Assembly (NCBI RefSeq): GCF_039536205.1
Contig: NZ_BAAAYL010000001.1
Span: forward strand, 6,696,001 to 6,760,000
From: Streptomyces sannanensis
GTDB taxonomy: Bacteria; Actinomycetota; Actinomycetes; Streptomycetales; Streptomycetaceae
Direction: 5' to 3'
Length of the DNA: 64,000 nt
The notes beneath the pieces are model-generated. The model ran no database searches and was not told where the DNA came from. It was given only the letters and a program-made list of their open reading frames with translations. Positions 35,162 through 43,244 of this stretch are shown piece after piece. Position 1 is the first letter of the stretch. Each line of letters begins with the position of its first letter. The position numbers were made by a program, and so were the translations under genes.

Positions 35162-36031
35162 ATGACACAGAGTGTGACAGCGGGAGTCGACGGATCGCGC
35201 GAGAGCCTGACCGCCGCCGCGTGGGCTGCGGGAGAGGCACGCAGGCGCGAACTGCCGCTGCGCCTGGTGTACGCCTGGGACTGGCAGCCGCAGGTGTACG
35301 GGGTGCTGGCCGACCCCGCGACGCACCGCGCCTGCGCGGATGAGGTGCTCGCCAAGACGGCGGCCCTGGTGCGGAAGCAGAATCCCGACGTCGAGGTGAC
35401 CGCTGAACGCGCCGACGGGCCTCCTGCGGCGGTGCTGTCCGCGGAAGCGGGGCGCTCGGCCGTCCTGGCGCTCGGCTCGCGTGGCCTCGGCGGCCTCGCC
35501 GGATTCCTCGTCGGGTCCGTGTCCCAGGCGACACTGGCCCGCGCCGAGCGGCCCGTCGTGGTGGTTCGAGGGGACGACGAGGACACTTCGCTTCCCGCGC
35601 CGGAGGCCGACGTCGTGCTCGGCCTGGACCTCCAGGAACCCCACGACGACGTGATCGCCTACGCTTTCGAGTCCGCCGAACGGCAACACGCGCGGCTGAG
35701 GATCGTCCACGGCGTCACTCCGCCCGCTGTCTTCGGGGACTACTCGGCCGTGCGTGACCCCGGCGTGCGCGAGCGGCTCCTCGCGGTCGCCGGCGAGACC
35801 CTGACCTCGTACCTTGCGCCCTGGAAGGACAAGTTCCCCCGCCAGCCTGTCGTCCAGCAGGTCGAGATGGGCCGCCCGGCCGGAGTGCTCCTCGACGCGT
35901 CGTCGGGCGCCTCCCTCGTCGTCGTGGGGCGGAGGATCTCCCGCATCCCGCTCGGGCCGCGCATCGGTGCGGTCACCCACGCGGCCCTGCACCATTGCCG
36001 GGGCCCCGTCGCAGTGGTACCGCACGCCTAG
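35162..36031 (+). CDS. Tandem universal stress protein
   Basis: 289 residues with two UspA domains. Domain 1: VTAGVDGSRESLTAAAWAAG and the ATP-binding-type motif LGSRGLGGLAGFLVGSVSQ. Domain 2: DVVLGLDLQEPHDDVIAYAF and VVVGRRISRIPLGPRIGAV, where the G-x2-G-x9-G motif is eroded. So probably only the first domain binds nucleotide. Such proteins are induced by stress or hypoxia in actinobacteria. Strong GAAGGAGG site. Confidence 0.93.
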   Translation: MTQSVTAGVDGSRESLTAAAWAAGEARRRELPLRLVYAWDWQPQVYGVLADPATHRACADEVLAKTAALVRKQNPDVEVTAERADGPPAAVLSAEAGRSAVLALGSRGLGGLAGFLVGSVSQATLARAERPVVVVRGDDEDTSLPAPEADVVLGLDLQEPHDDVIAYAFESAERQHARLRIVHGVTPPAVFGDYSAVRDPGVRERLLAVAGETLTSYLAPWKDKFPRQPVVQQVEMGRPAGVLLDASSGASLVVVGRRISRIPLGPRIGAVTHAALHHCRGPVAVVPHA

Positions 36032-36509
36032 GGCATGCCCGCACCCGATGGGTCGGCTTGGTGCTCCAGTCTGACTTCGCGATCTTGTGGCGGATGCCAA
36101 ATGGATAGATCACGAAACTGCACGGGCCTCCGCCGACTTGAAGTCACAGGTCAAGGGGCTGGTGTGACCGGTGCTCAGGGTGCTCACGCTGGTCATGGGC
36201 GGCTGTCTGCGTAGTAGATCGTCCGTCAGCGGTTGATTGCCGGTTTTTCGGTGCTCGAATCGGTGGCGGACGTGCGCTTCCCGACCAGTGACAGGCGTGA
36301 CTCCGACGCCGTGGTGTTCGGCCACGGAGCCTCCGCAAAAACCCGTTGGCGGAACCATGGCGGCCACTGCTACGTTTCCGGAGGCCGTGCAAGAGAGCGA
36401 GGAGGTGGTATCCGTGAACGTATCGACATGGGTGCTCCCCTCCGGGGTCACGGTCGGGCGATAGGTCGTCCGGGAGCGCCGTTCAATGGCACTCCCGAAA
36501 GGCACGACC
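36032..36509. other. Intergenic region, no gene seen
   Basis: 478 bp without a supported coding region or clear gene fragment on either strand. The last 20 bases contain the AAAGG ribosome-binding site of the hydrolase gene. Confidence 0.4.
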
Positions 36510-37250
36510 ATGCAGTTCACTTCTGAACAGCGTCTCGACGACGCTGTCCTCGAGCGCGAATTCACCCTCGGTGAGATCCCCGGCATCCTGTGGACGCCCG
36601 GATCCGCATCCACATCCGCACCGGCGCCGCTGATCCTGCTCAGCCCCCCTCCTCTCGGGCTGCGCAAGACGTACCCCCGACTGGTGGCCCGAGCCCGGCA
36701 CTCCGCGGCGGACGGCTTCGCCACGGCCACCATCGAACTCCCCGGAAGCGGCGACCGGCCCCGTTGGCCCGCCGCCGAGCAGGCCCGCGCCGACCTGCGC
36801 CGGGCACTGGAGGCCGGCGAACCGGTCACCGCCGAGATCATCGACGCCCTCATCCTCCCCCTGGTCGACAAGGCGGTCCCGGAATGGCAGGCCGCCCTTG
36901 ACGCCCTCCTGTCGCTGCCCGAGATCGGCGGCCCGGTCGGGTACTCGGGGGGAGTGATCTCCATCGGGACCCGGCTGGCGGTGGTCGAGCCGCGCATCTC
37001 GGCCGCCGTTCTGTTCGCCGGGAGTTTCGTCCCTCGCGCCATGTTCGAGGAGGCCCGCCAGGTCACCATTCCGCTGCACGTCCTGCTGCAGTGGGACGAC
37101 GAAGGCAACGACCGACAGGCGGCCCTGGACCTGTTCGACGCCTTCGGCTCCAAGGAGAAGACCCTGCACGCCAACATGGGCGGGCACACCGGCGTCCCGC
37201 AGTTCGCGGGGGACGCCGCGGCCCAGTTCTTCACCCGACACCTGAAGTGA
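36510..37250 (+). CDS. Dienelactone hydrolase-like alpha/beta hydrolase
   Basis: 246 residues from the ATG at 36510 (MQFTSEQRLDDAVLEREF). Alpha/beta-hydrolase features: LILLSPPPLGLRKTYPRLVA, nucleophile elbow VGYSGGVISIGTRLA (Ser), IPLHVLLQWDDEG (acid) and MGGHTGVPQF (His). The substrate is unknown. It is followed within 70 bp by transposase relics. Confidence 0.85.
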   Translation: MQFTSEQRLDDAVLEREFTLGEIPGILWTPGSASTSAPAPLILLSPPPLGLRKTYPRLVARARHSAADGFATATIELPGSGDRPRWPAAEQARADLRRALEAGEPVTAEIIDALILPLVDKAVPEWQAALDALLSLPEIGGPVGYSGGVISIGTRLAVVEPRISAAVLFAGSFVPRAMFEEARQVTIPLHVLLQWDDEGNDRQAALDLFDAFGSKEKTLHANMGGHTGVPQFAGDAAAQFFTRHLK

Positions 37251-37313
37251 CGCCGGGCCGTCAGGCCACCAGCAGACGGTGAGCCGTGTCGGCCAGGATG
37301 CTTCGCCGCGCGG

Positions 37314-37545
37314 GGCGGGGAGGTCATCCTGATCGACGGCACCTTCATTCCCACCCAGCGCCGCACGGGAAGGGCCAACCGTCGGAACTATTCCGGCAAA
37401 CACCGCCGTCGCGGCCTGCACTTCCTCGCTCTGACCGACGAGAGGGGCCGCCTGATCTGGATATCCGCCGCCCGGCCCGGCAGCACCCACGACATCACCG
37501 CCGCCCGCCACGACCACGTCCTGGCTCACCTACGCGCCGCCGGCC
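37314..37545 (+). mobile_element. IS5-family (DDE_Tnp_4) transposase fragment
   Basis: GGEVILIDGTFIPTQRRTGR carries the first catalytic Asp, followed by RNYSGKHRRRGLHFLALTDE and RLIWISAARPGSTHDITAAR with a second Asp. The N-terminal HTH and the last third are missing. It runs without a stop into a TnpB fragment near 37550. Confidence 0.8.
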
Positions 37546-37549
37546 ACGA

Positions 37550-37825
37550 CTGTCCTCCTGGCCGTTCCACCAGCTCGGCGCGTTCATCGCCTACAAGGCG
37601 AAGCGTGCCGGGGTCCCGTTCATCGAGGTGGACCCGGCCTACACCTCGCAGCGCTGCCCGCGCTGCGGCCACACCGAGCGCGGCAACCGCCCGACTCGAG
37701 ACACTTTCCGCTGCCCGCGCTGCGGCCTCGCTGGGTCGGCCGACCACGTCGCCGGGGTCAACGTGCGCCAACGCGCACGCTCGGCGTGGGTATTCGTCAA
37801 CATGCCCGATCCGGTCCCCGCATAG
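37550..37825 (+). mobile_element. C-terminal fragment of TnpB (IS200/IS605-IS607 group)
   Basis: SWPFHQLGAFIAYKAKRAGV, PFIEVDPAYTSQRCPRCGHT, FRCPRCGLAGSADHVAGVNV. The two CxxC pairs form the TnpB zinc ribbon, and ADHVAGVNV supplies the last RuvC aspartate. All earlier domains, including the first two RuvC residues, are absent. It ends at a natural stop. It is a relic of an RNA-guided nuclease gene joined to the IS5 relic. Confidence 0.85.
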
Positions 37826-38055
37826 CGGACGTGACCGTCCTGTCGTAGGGGGCAGGAGCAGTGGCACCAGTTGTGCCGCTGCTCGGAGTGTTGCCGGCGC
37901 GGCTGGTGCCCGGCCGATGCCTGGTCCGGGGGCGGGTGGCGCCTGTGGCCGGCGGCGGGCGGCCATCGGCAGGCCGCCTGTCTTCGGCGTGGGGGTGCGC
38001 AGACCGTCCATCCCGATGGGCGGCGGCCGGGCGGGCGCTGGACCTGGCGGGGGAG

Positions 38056-38196
38056 TCAGGTCTCGTCGTCGGGGGTGCGCTCTCCCTCGGCCTGTGACGG
38101 AGTGGTCCGGGGGGTGTCGGGGTGCCGTTCCTCGACGGGTTCGGGATCTTCTCCCTCGGCCTGGGAGGGGGTGGGGTACTCGTCGTACTCGCTCAT
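38056..38196 (-). CDS. 46-residue acidic protein
   Basis: From the ATG at 38196, preceded by GGGGAGGTCCCC. MSEYDEYPTPSQAEGEDPEP and later TPRTTPSQAEGERTPDDET contain an internal repeat (TPSQAEGE twice). Very acidic and probably unstructured. The strong ribosome-binding site supports expression; function unknown. Confidence 0.6.
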   Translation of the reverse strand: MSEYDEYPTPSQAEGEDPEPVEERHPDTPRTTPSQAEGERTPDDET

Positions 38197-38333
38197 GGGG
38201 ACCTCCCCACGCTCGGGCGTGTATGTACGGAGAGTAACGCACAGAAGGGACGGCGGCCTCCTGGCGCGGGTCACGTTGGGCCTTGGCGGTTGCGTGGTGC
38301 GGTCGGCACGTCTCTCTGGCGCTCATGCGGAAG

Positions 38334-38377
38334 GGGCCCAGGTGTCGGCCCCGGGGTCGGGGCCGACACCTGGGCCC
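38334..38377. terminator. 19-bp perfect hairpin after hydrolase gene
   Basis: GGGCCCAGGTGTCGGCCCC and its complement with a 6-nt GGGGTC loop, 18 bp beyond the stop of the minus-strand hydrolase at 38395. Without a U-tract, but typical of Streptomyces terminators. Confidence 0.85.
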
Positions 38378-38394
38378 GTCGGTGTCGGCAGTTG

Positions 38395-39306
38395 TCAGCC
38401 GATGGAGTCCATGAAGCTCAGCATCCGAGCATTGATCTGCTCCGCGTGGTCGATCTGGGGTCCGTGACCGGTGTTTTCGACGATCTCGGCGCGGGCGTCC
38501 GGTATCAGGCGCGGGACACGCTCGACCTGGCGATGCGGGTGCACGAGGAGGCTTCGCTTGCCGAGCACCAGGTAGAGCGGGGTGCGGATGGTGTGCAGCT
38601 CGTCCTCGCCGAGGGGCAGGGGAACTGGGCGCCGGATGCGGTAGGCACGGACGCCCGCCCTGATCATCGTGCGCAGCTCGGGCACGATGAGGACCGGCTG
38701 TTCCAGCCAGGCCGCCAGGCGGGGGCGTAGCGCTTTGGGTGCGAAGGTCGCGAAGAGGCTGGCGAAGATCCAGGCGAAGAAGCGCAGGCCGACCTTCTCC
38801 AGTCCGCCGGGGTCGAGCAGGGTCACCGAGGCGAGGCGGCCGGGCCTGCGGTGCGCCTGGTTCAGCACGAGCCAGCCGCCGTAGGAGGAGCCGACGAGGT
38901 GGACGCGGTCGAGGCCGAGGCCGGCGAGCGCCTCGTCCAGCCACTGGGCAGCGCGCTCGGGCTGGTGAATGGGCTCGCGCTGGATGCTGCGGCCCGGGTC
39001 GCCGGGAGTGTCGAGCGTGTAGACCGGGCGGTCGGCACTGAGGGCTGCGGTGTTCGGGTACCACATGGCGGAGCAGGTTCCCGCGCCATGCACCAGCACG
39101 ACCGGGGTGCGGGATTCGGCGGCAGGGTCCGTGGGGCCGTACCGGTAGACGTGCGTTGTGCCGAAGCTGGTCTCCACGTCGAGTTCGGCGCGGATGGGCG
39201 CCCCCATCGCGTAGACGGCGTCGCAGGCCGCGAAGTACCGGTCGCGCAAGGCATCGTTCACATAGCGGCCGACATCGGCGCGGGCGCGGGTCGTGGATTC
39301 GGTCAC
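38395..39306 (-). CDS. Alpha/beta-fold hydrolase
   Basis: 303 residues from the GTG at 39306, which has CAGGAGG 6 nt upstream; an ATG at 39324 is less likely. PVVLVHGAGTCSAMWYPNTA (oxyanion region), HLVGSSYGGWLVLNQAHR (nucleophile Ser), and IVENTGHGPQIDHAEQ (His). Cytoplasmic, substrate unknown. It is divergent from a TetR regulator and the shared 120-bp gap carries two palindromes, so the regulator very probably controls this gene. Confidence 0.9.
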   Translation of the reverse strand: MTESTTRARADVGRYVNDALRDRYFAACDAVYAMGAPIRAELDVETSFGTTHVYRYGPTDPAAESRTPVVLVHGAGTCSAMWYPNTAALSADRPVYTLDTPGDPGRSIQREPIHQPERAAQWLDEALAGLGLDRVHLVGSSYGGWLVLNQAHRRPGRLASVTLLDPGGLEKVGLRFFAWIFASLFATFAPKALRPRLAAWLEQPVLIVPELRTMIRAGVRAYRIRRPVPLPLGEDELHTIRTPLYLVLGKRSLLVHPHRQVERVPRLIPDARAEIVENTGHGPQIDHAEQINARMLSFMDSIG

Positions 39307-39330
39307 GGCCACCTCCTGGAGCATTCGCTT

Positions 39331-39352
39331 TCGTGATACGACCGTATCACGA
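39331..39352. promoter_or_regulatory. 22-bp palindrome, likely TetR operator 1
   Basis: TCGTGATACG-AC-CGTATCACGA, perfect 10-bp arms. It lies 25 bp upstream of the hydrolase GTG in the divergent hydrolase/TetR region. Confidence 0.75.
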
Positions 39353-39354
39353 TG

Positions 39355-39372
39355 ATGGTACGGCTGTACCAT
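39355..39372. promoter_or_regulatory. 18-bp palindrome, likely TetR operator 2
   Basis: ATGGTAC-GGCT-GTACCAT, perfect 7-bp arms, 2 bp from the first palindrome. A different sequence from the first, so a second protein or a second mode of binding is possible. Confidence 0.65.
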
Positions 39373-39426
39373 GAAGAGGGCCTGGGCGGGTCCACAGGTA
39401 GGAACCGACGAGGGGAGATGCGGCCG

Positions 39427-40065
39427 ATGCCCAAGCGCGTGGATCACGAGGAACGGCGCACCGAGATCGCCGAGGCGCTCGTCCGGGTCGCCGGACGGCG
39501 TGGCCTGCATGCGGTGGGGATGCGGGATGTGGCGGCAGAGGCAGGGGTGTCACTACGGCTGGTGCAGTACTACTTCCAGACCAAAGAGAAGTTGCTGCTC
39601 TACGGACTGCAACACCTGGCCGTCGGCTTCGGTGAGCGGGTCGCCGCCCGGGTCAGGGCTGCCGGGGAGAACCCCGGGCCGCGCGCGATGATCGAGGCCA
39701 TGCTCATGGCGTCGTTGCCGACCGATGAGGAGAGCCGCACCTTCCACCTCGTCTACACCTCGTACGCCGTTCTGTCCGTGACCGACGGCGCGCTCGCCGC
39801 CCAGCCGTTCATGAAGAACCCCGACGCTGCGGAGGAGGCCGTGACCGGCCTGCTCCAGCAGGCGCGGGACGCGCGTCTCACGCGGCCTGATCTGGACGCA
39901 CGACTGGAGGCGATCAGCCTGCTCGCCATGTCCGCGGGACTCGGCACCAGCATCCTCGTCGGCCAGCGCAGTCCACAGTCCGCCACCGCTGTCCTGGGGC
40001 ATCACCTGGACCGGATCTTCCAGGGCGATGGGCGTCGCTCACCGAGCGCGGCGGACGCAGAGTGA
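39427..40065 (+). CDS. TetR-family transcriptional regulator
   Basis: 212 residues from the ATG at 39427 with GGGGAG 9 nt upstream. HTH: MRDVAAEAGVSLRLVQYYFQ then TKEKLLLYGL (about 40-68). The C-terminal ligand-binding domain includes LMASLPTDEESRTFHLVYTS. It is divergent from the hydrolase gene; the two palindromes at 39331-39372 are its likely operators, giving autoregulation and repression of the hydrolase. Confidence 0.92.
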   Translation: MPKRVDHEERRTEIAEALVRVAGRRGLHAVGMRDVAAEAGVSLRLVQYYFQTKEKLLLYGLQHLAVGFGERVAARVRAAGENPGPRAMIEAMLMASLPTDEESRTFHLVYTSYAVLSVTDGALAAQPFMKNPDAAEEAVTGLLQQARDARLTRPDLDARLEAISLLAMSAGLGTSILVGQRSPQSATAVLGHHLDRIFQGDGRRSPSAADAE

Positions 40066-40528
40066 CGTCTCTTCTCGTCGGCGCCGAAAGCAAGCCACGG
40101 CGGCGCCCCCGAACCGGCCGGGCTCCAGCGCCCGGCTGCATTCCTCGGTGATTCTCGCCGTACCGGAACGGGAACCGTCCGGCGCAGGGGAACGGCCGGA
40201 CAGAGGTCAGGGGGAGGATGTGAACGGACCGGCCTCGTCGAAGCGCTCGGCGTCGAGGGGAGATGCATGGTGACGACCGAGCCCGCTGGTGACACGACGA
40301 TTCCACCTCCATGCCGGTGCGCCTGGCTCGGGGAGTGCTGGGAGCGCTGCTGCTGATCTGGGGCCGGCACGGACAACCGCGCGGGTGGCCGTCTGTCCCC
40401 CGCGGTGGTCGGCGGTGCCGACGGTCTCCTGCCTGCTGCCGAGGGTCCCTCGGCCGCCCTGGACGGCGGCGGCGTCGTCCGTGGTGGCCTTGGCGGTACC
40501 AGCCATCTTGTTTCACGCTACATCTAAA
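40066..40528. other. Intergenic region, no gene seen
   Basis: 463 bp between the TetR and MarR genes. Several open frames exist on both strands, but none has family-like sequence. A minus-strand frame starting MAGTAKATTDDAAAV near 40506 could be the start of a lost gene; nothing supports it further. Confidence 0.35.
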
Positions 40529-40547
40529 TGCATAATGCACTTATGCA
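40529..40547. promoter_or_regulatory. MarR-type operator overlapping the MarR start region
   Basis: TGCATAA-TGCAC-TTATGCA, perfect 7-bp arms; ATGCATAA also occurs as a direct repeat at 40528 and 40543. AT-rich in a GC-rich context. Expected binding site of the MarR protein. Confidence 0.75.
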
Positions 40548-40557
40548 TAAGCGGGTT

Positions 40558-40989
40558 ATGGATCCAGAGGTCCCGGAGGACCTGATCATCGTTATGGAGC
40601 GGATGATCCGTTACGTGCGCCGCAGCGCCACCGCCGGCGGCCTGAGCAGCGCGGCCTCCTTCGTGCTGGCTCGCCTGAGCAGCGAAGGCCCGCAGCGGCT
40701 GACCGAACTGGCCCGGGCCGAAGGCGTCTCTCAGCCGAACATGACCCAGCTCGTCACCCGCCTGGAACGTGCGGGCCTGGTACGGCGCATCGCCGACCGC
40801 AGCGACGGACGGGGTGTGCTGGTGGAAGTCACCGACACCGGCCTGGAGATCTTCCGGCAGCGACGCGCCGAGCGCGCCCAGGCCCTGCACCAGCTCATCG
40901 AGGAGCTGACCGAGCCGGAACAGCACGCGGTGAAGGTCGCGCTTCCGGCCCTGGCCCGCGCGATCCAGGACCGCCAGCCGCGATCCTGA
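40558..40989 (+). CDS. MarR-family transcriptional regulator
   Basis: 143 residues from the ATG at 40558 (MDPEVPEDLIIVMERMIRYV). In-frame ATGs at 40528 and 40543 lie inside the putative operator and are less likely starts. Winged-helix core: SAASFVLARLSSEGPQRLTE, LARAEGVSQPNMTQLVTRLE, RAGLVRRIADRSDGRGVLVE. It lies 59 bp upstream of the MFS-USP gene on the same strand and probably represses both. Confidence 0.92.
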   Translation: MDPEVPEDLIIVMERMIRYVRRSATAGGLSSAASFVLARLSSEGPQRLTELARAEGVSQPNMTQLVTRLERAGLVRRIADRSDGRGVLVEVTDTGLEIFRQRRAERAQALHQLIEELTEPEQHAVKVALPALARAIQDRQPRS

Positions 40990-41048
40990 CCCCCTTTGCA
41001 CCCCACATTGCTCCCCATTCACAACAACCGCTCGAAAGAGAACCGCAT

Positions 41049-42770
41049 ATGAGTGCACCGCACGGAAAGGCTGCCAGCCCGTTCAAGCAGCCGAAGGCCG
41101 TCTGGGCCGTCGCGTTCGCCTGCGTCATCTCGTTCATGGGCATCGGTCTGGTCGACCCGATCCTGCCCGCGCTGGCCGAGAGTCTTCACGCCTCGCCCAG
41201 CCAGGTCTCCCTGCTGTTCAGCAGCTACCTGATCGTCACCGCCGTCGCCATGCTGATCGTCGGCTGGGTATCCAGCCACCTCGGCGCCAAGCGCACCCTG
41301 GTCCTAGGCCTGGCCATCATCGTCGTCTTCGCCGCCCTCGCCGGCACCACCGACTCCATCAGCGGCATCGTCGGCTTCCGCGCCGGCTGGGGACTGGGCA
41401 ACGCCCTGTTCATCGCCACCTCCTTGGCGGTCATCGTCGCCTCCGCCAGCGGCGGCTTCGGCGGCGCGATCATCCTGTACGAGACGGCCCTCGGTCTCGG
41501 TATCGCTGTCGGCCCGTTGCTCGGCGGCGAGTTGGGAGCCATCAGCTGGCGCGGCCCCTTCTTCGGTGTCGCCGTCCTCATGGCCATCGCCCTGGCCGCG
41601 ACCCTCGCTTTCGTCCCTGACCTGCCCAAGCCGAAGAGGCCCACCTCGCCGCTCGCCCCGCTCAAGGCGCTGCGCCATCGCGGCCTGCTGACCATGGGCA
41701 TTATGGCCCTGCTGTACAACTGGGGCTTCTTCACCATGCTCGGCTACGCGCCCTATCCCATGGAGCTGAGCGCCCACCAGCTCGGGCTGGTGTTCACCGG
41801 CTGGGGGCTGCTGGTGGCGGCCTTCAGCGTCTTCTTCGCGCCACGCCTGCAGGCCCGCTACGGCACTGCCCCGGTCCTGTACGCCAACTTGCTCTGCCTC
41901 GGCATCGTGATGGCCGTCATCGCCGTCGGCGTCGACACTCCCGTCGTGGTCATCGTGGCGGTCATCGTCAGCGGTGCCTTCATCGGCATCAACAACACCC
42001 TCACCACACAGGCAGTCATGCTCGTCTCCCCGGTCGAGCGCCCCGTGGCATCCTCCGCCTATGGCTTCCTCCGCTTCATCGGCGGCGGCCTGGCCCCCTT
42101 CGTCGCCGGCAAGCTCGCCGACGCCACCGACCTCAGCGTCCCCTTCTACCTCGGTGCTGCCACCTTCGTCCTCGCGATACCCATCCTGGCCAGCGGCCAC
42201 CGCCTGCTCCGGCAGGCCGAGCAGCACACCGGCGAAGGCGAGCCCGTCACTCTCACCCTCACCCCCGTCGGTGCCCCGGCCGCCACTGACCGGCCGCCGC
42301 TCATCGTCGCCGTCGGCGCCCACGACAAGGCCGCCGCCATCGTCGACGCCGCAGCACAACTCGCCCTCGACACCGGCAGCCCTCTGGAGATCGTCCACGT
42401 CCAGCAGACCGCTGTCGTCGAGGAACAGGCCGTCGACACCGAGACCACCGACCAGGCCCGCGCTGCCGTCACCGCTCACCTCGACCGGCTCACTACCCGA
42501 GGCATCCCCGCCACCGGCCAGATCCTCACCAGCGTCGGCGACCACGCCGCCGCCGGCCGCGCCCTGGCCCAGCACGCCGCCGACATCCACGCGGGCACCG
42601 TCGCTGTCGGCCGCTCGCCGCGCGGCCCCCTCGCCCAGTTCGCCGACGGAAGCTTCACCACCGCCCTCACCCACGCCGCCGCCTGCAGCGTCGTTCTCAT
42701 CGACCCCGACAGCACTCCCCGGCCCTTGACCGCGGCCACCCTGGCGAAGCTGCGCAGCAGTGCAACCTGA
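41049..42770 (+). CDS. MFS transporter fused to a C-terminal USP-like domain
   Basis: 573 residues. Residues about 15-395 form a 12-helix MFS exporter: FACVISFMGIGLVDPILPAL, SQVSLLFSSYLIVTAVAMLI, GLGIAVGPLLGGELGAISWR, AYGFLRFIGGGLAPFVAGKL. After a linker, residues about 420-560 resemble a universal stress protein domain: LIVAVGAHDKAAAIVDAAAQ, PLEIVHVQQTA and AGTVAVGRSPRGPLAQFADG. The USP domain is cytoplasmic and could sense nucleotide or stress. Probably a drug exporter controlled by the MarR protein encoded just upstream. Confidence 0.92.
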   Translation: MSAPHGKAASPFKQPKAVWAVAFACVISFMGIGLVDPILPALAESLHASPSQVSLLFSSYLIVTAVAMLIVGWVSSHLGAKRTLVLGLAIIVVFAALAGTTDSISGIVGFRAGWGLGNALFIATSLAVIVASASGGFGGAIILYETALGLGIAVGPLLGGELGAISWRGPFFGVAVLMAIALAATLAFVPDLPKPKRPTSPLAPLKALRHRGLLTMGIMALLYNWGFFTMLGYAPYPMELSAHQLGLVFTGWGLLVAAFSVFFAPRLQARYGTAPVLYANLLCLGIVMAVIAVGVDTPVVVIVAVIVSGAFIGINNTLTTQAVMLVSPVERPVASSAYGFLRFIGGGLAPFVAGKLADATDLSVPFYLGAATFVLAIPILASGHRLLRQAEQHTGEGEPVTLTLTPVGAPAATDRPPLIVAVGAHDKAAAIVDAAAQLALDTGSPLEIVHVQQTAVVEEQAVDTETTDQARAAVTAHLDRLTTRGIPATGQILTSVGDHAAAGRALAQHAADIHAGTVAVGRSPRGPLAQFADGSFTTALTHAAACSVVLIDPDSTPRPLTAATLAKLRSSAT

Positions 42771-42798
42771 TCCCGACGGCCCGGCATAGGCATCTCGT

Positions 42799-42828
42799 GG
42801 CGGGGCGCTCCACAAGGAGCGTCCCGCC
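42799..42828 (+). terminator. Hairpin terminator after MFS-USP gene
   Basis: GGCGGGGCGCTCC and GGAGCGTCCCGCC (13-bp stem, one G-U pair) with an ACAA loop, followed by ATTTTC. Located 28 bp after the stop. Confidence 0.85.
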
Positions 42829-43244
42829 ATTTTCGGGCATGGAAGACGGCCGGCGCGAACCCCTCTCCGCGACTTCGGTCTTGCCGCGCAGCACCCGCTG
42901 GTCGCCGACCATTGCGAGGGGCCGGTCGGAGGAAGGTGGTCTGCAGGCCCTGGGGCCGGCTGCCGCTGAGAACCCGAAGGAAATCGCCAGCTCAAGCGGG
43001 TCGCCGCGCGATGGCCGGCCGACTGTGCCAGCGATGCCCAGCAGCCCGGCGAACGCCGCGAACTCTTCAGTGAGTTGCGGCCGCCCACCCCGCCAGGAAC
43101 CGCCGGTGCCTGCGTAGGCCCTACCGGCCTCAGCTCACGCACGCGCCTCTTGGCGTGCGTCCGCGATCGGCGTTGTCAGTGGTCGCAAGTATGTTCAGCC
43201 GTGTCCCGCCGTTGTGGCGCGGACGTCCCCTTGGTGCATAGGAG
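42829..43244. other. Intergenic region upstream of the SWIM-VWA-AAA operon
   Basis: No supported gene. A minus-strand frame reads PQLTEEFAAFAGLLGIAGTV, which looks protein-like but has no start and no recognised family. The promoter of the four-gene operon must lie here; AT-richer sequence (GTTGTCAGTGGTCGCAAGTA) is present at about 43174-43193. Confidence 0.35.

Noticed and set aside
41304..43142. A 612-codon minus-strand frame opposite the MFS-USP gene
   Set aside because: Extremely Gly/Asp/Val-rich, typical antisense of a GC-rich membrane-protein gene.
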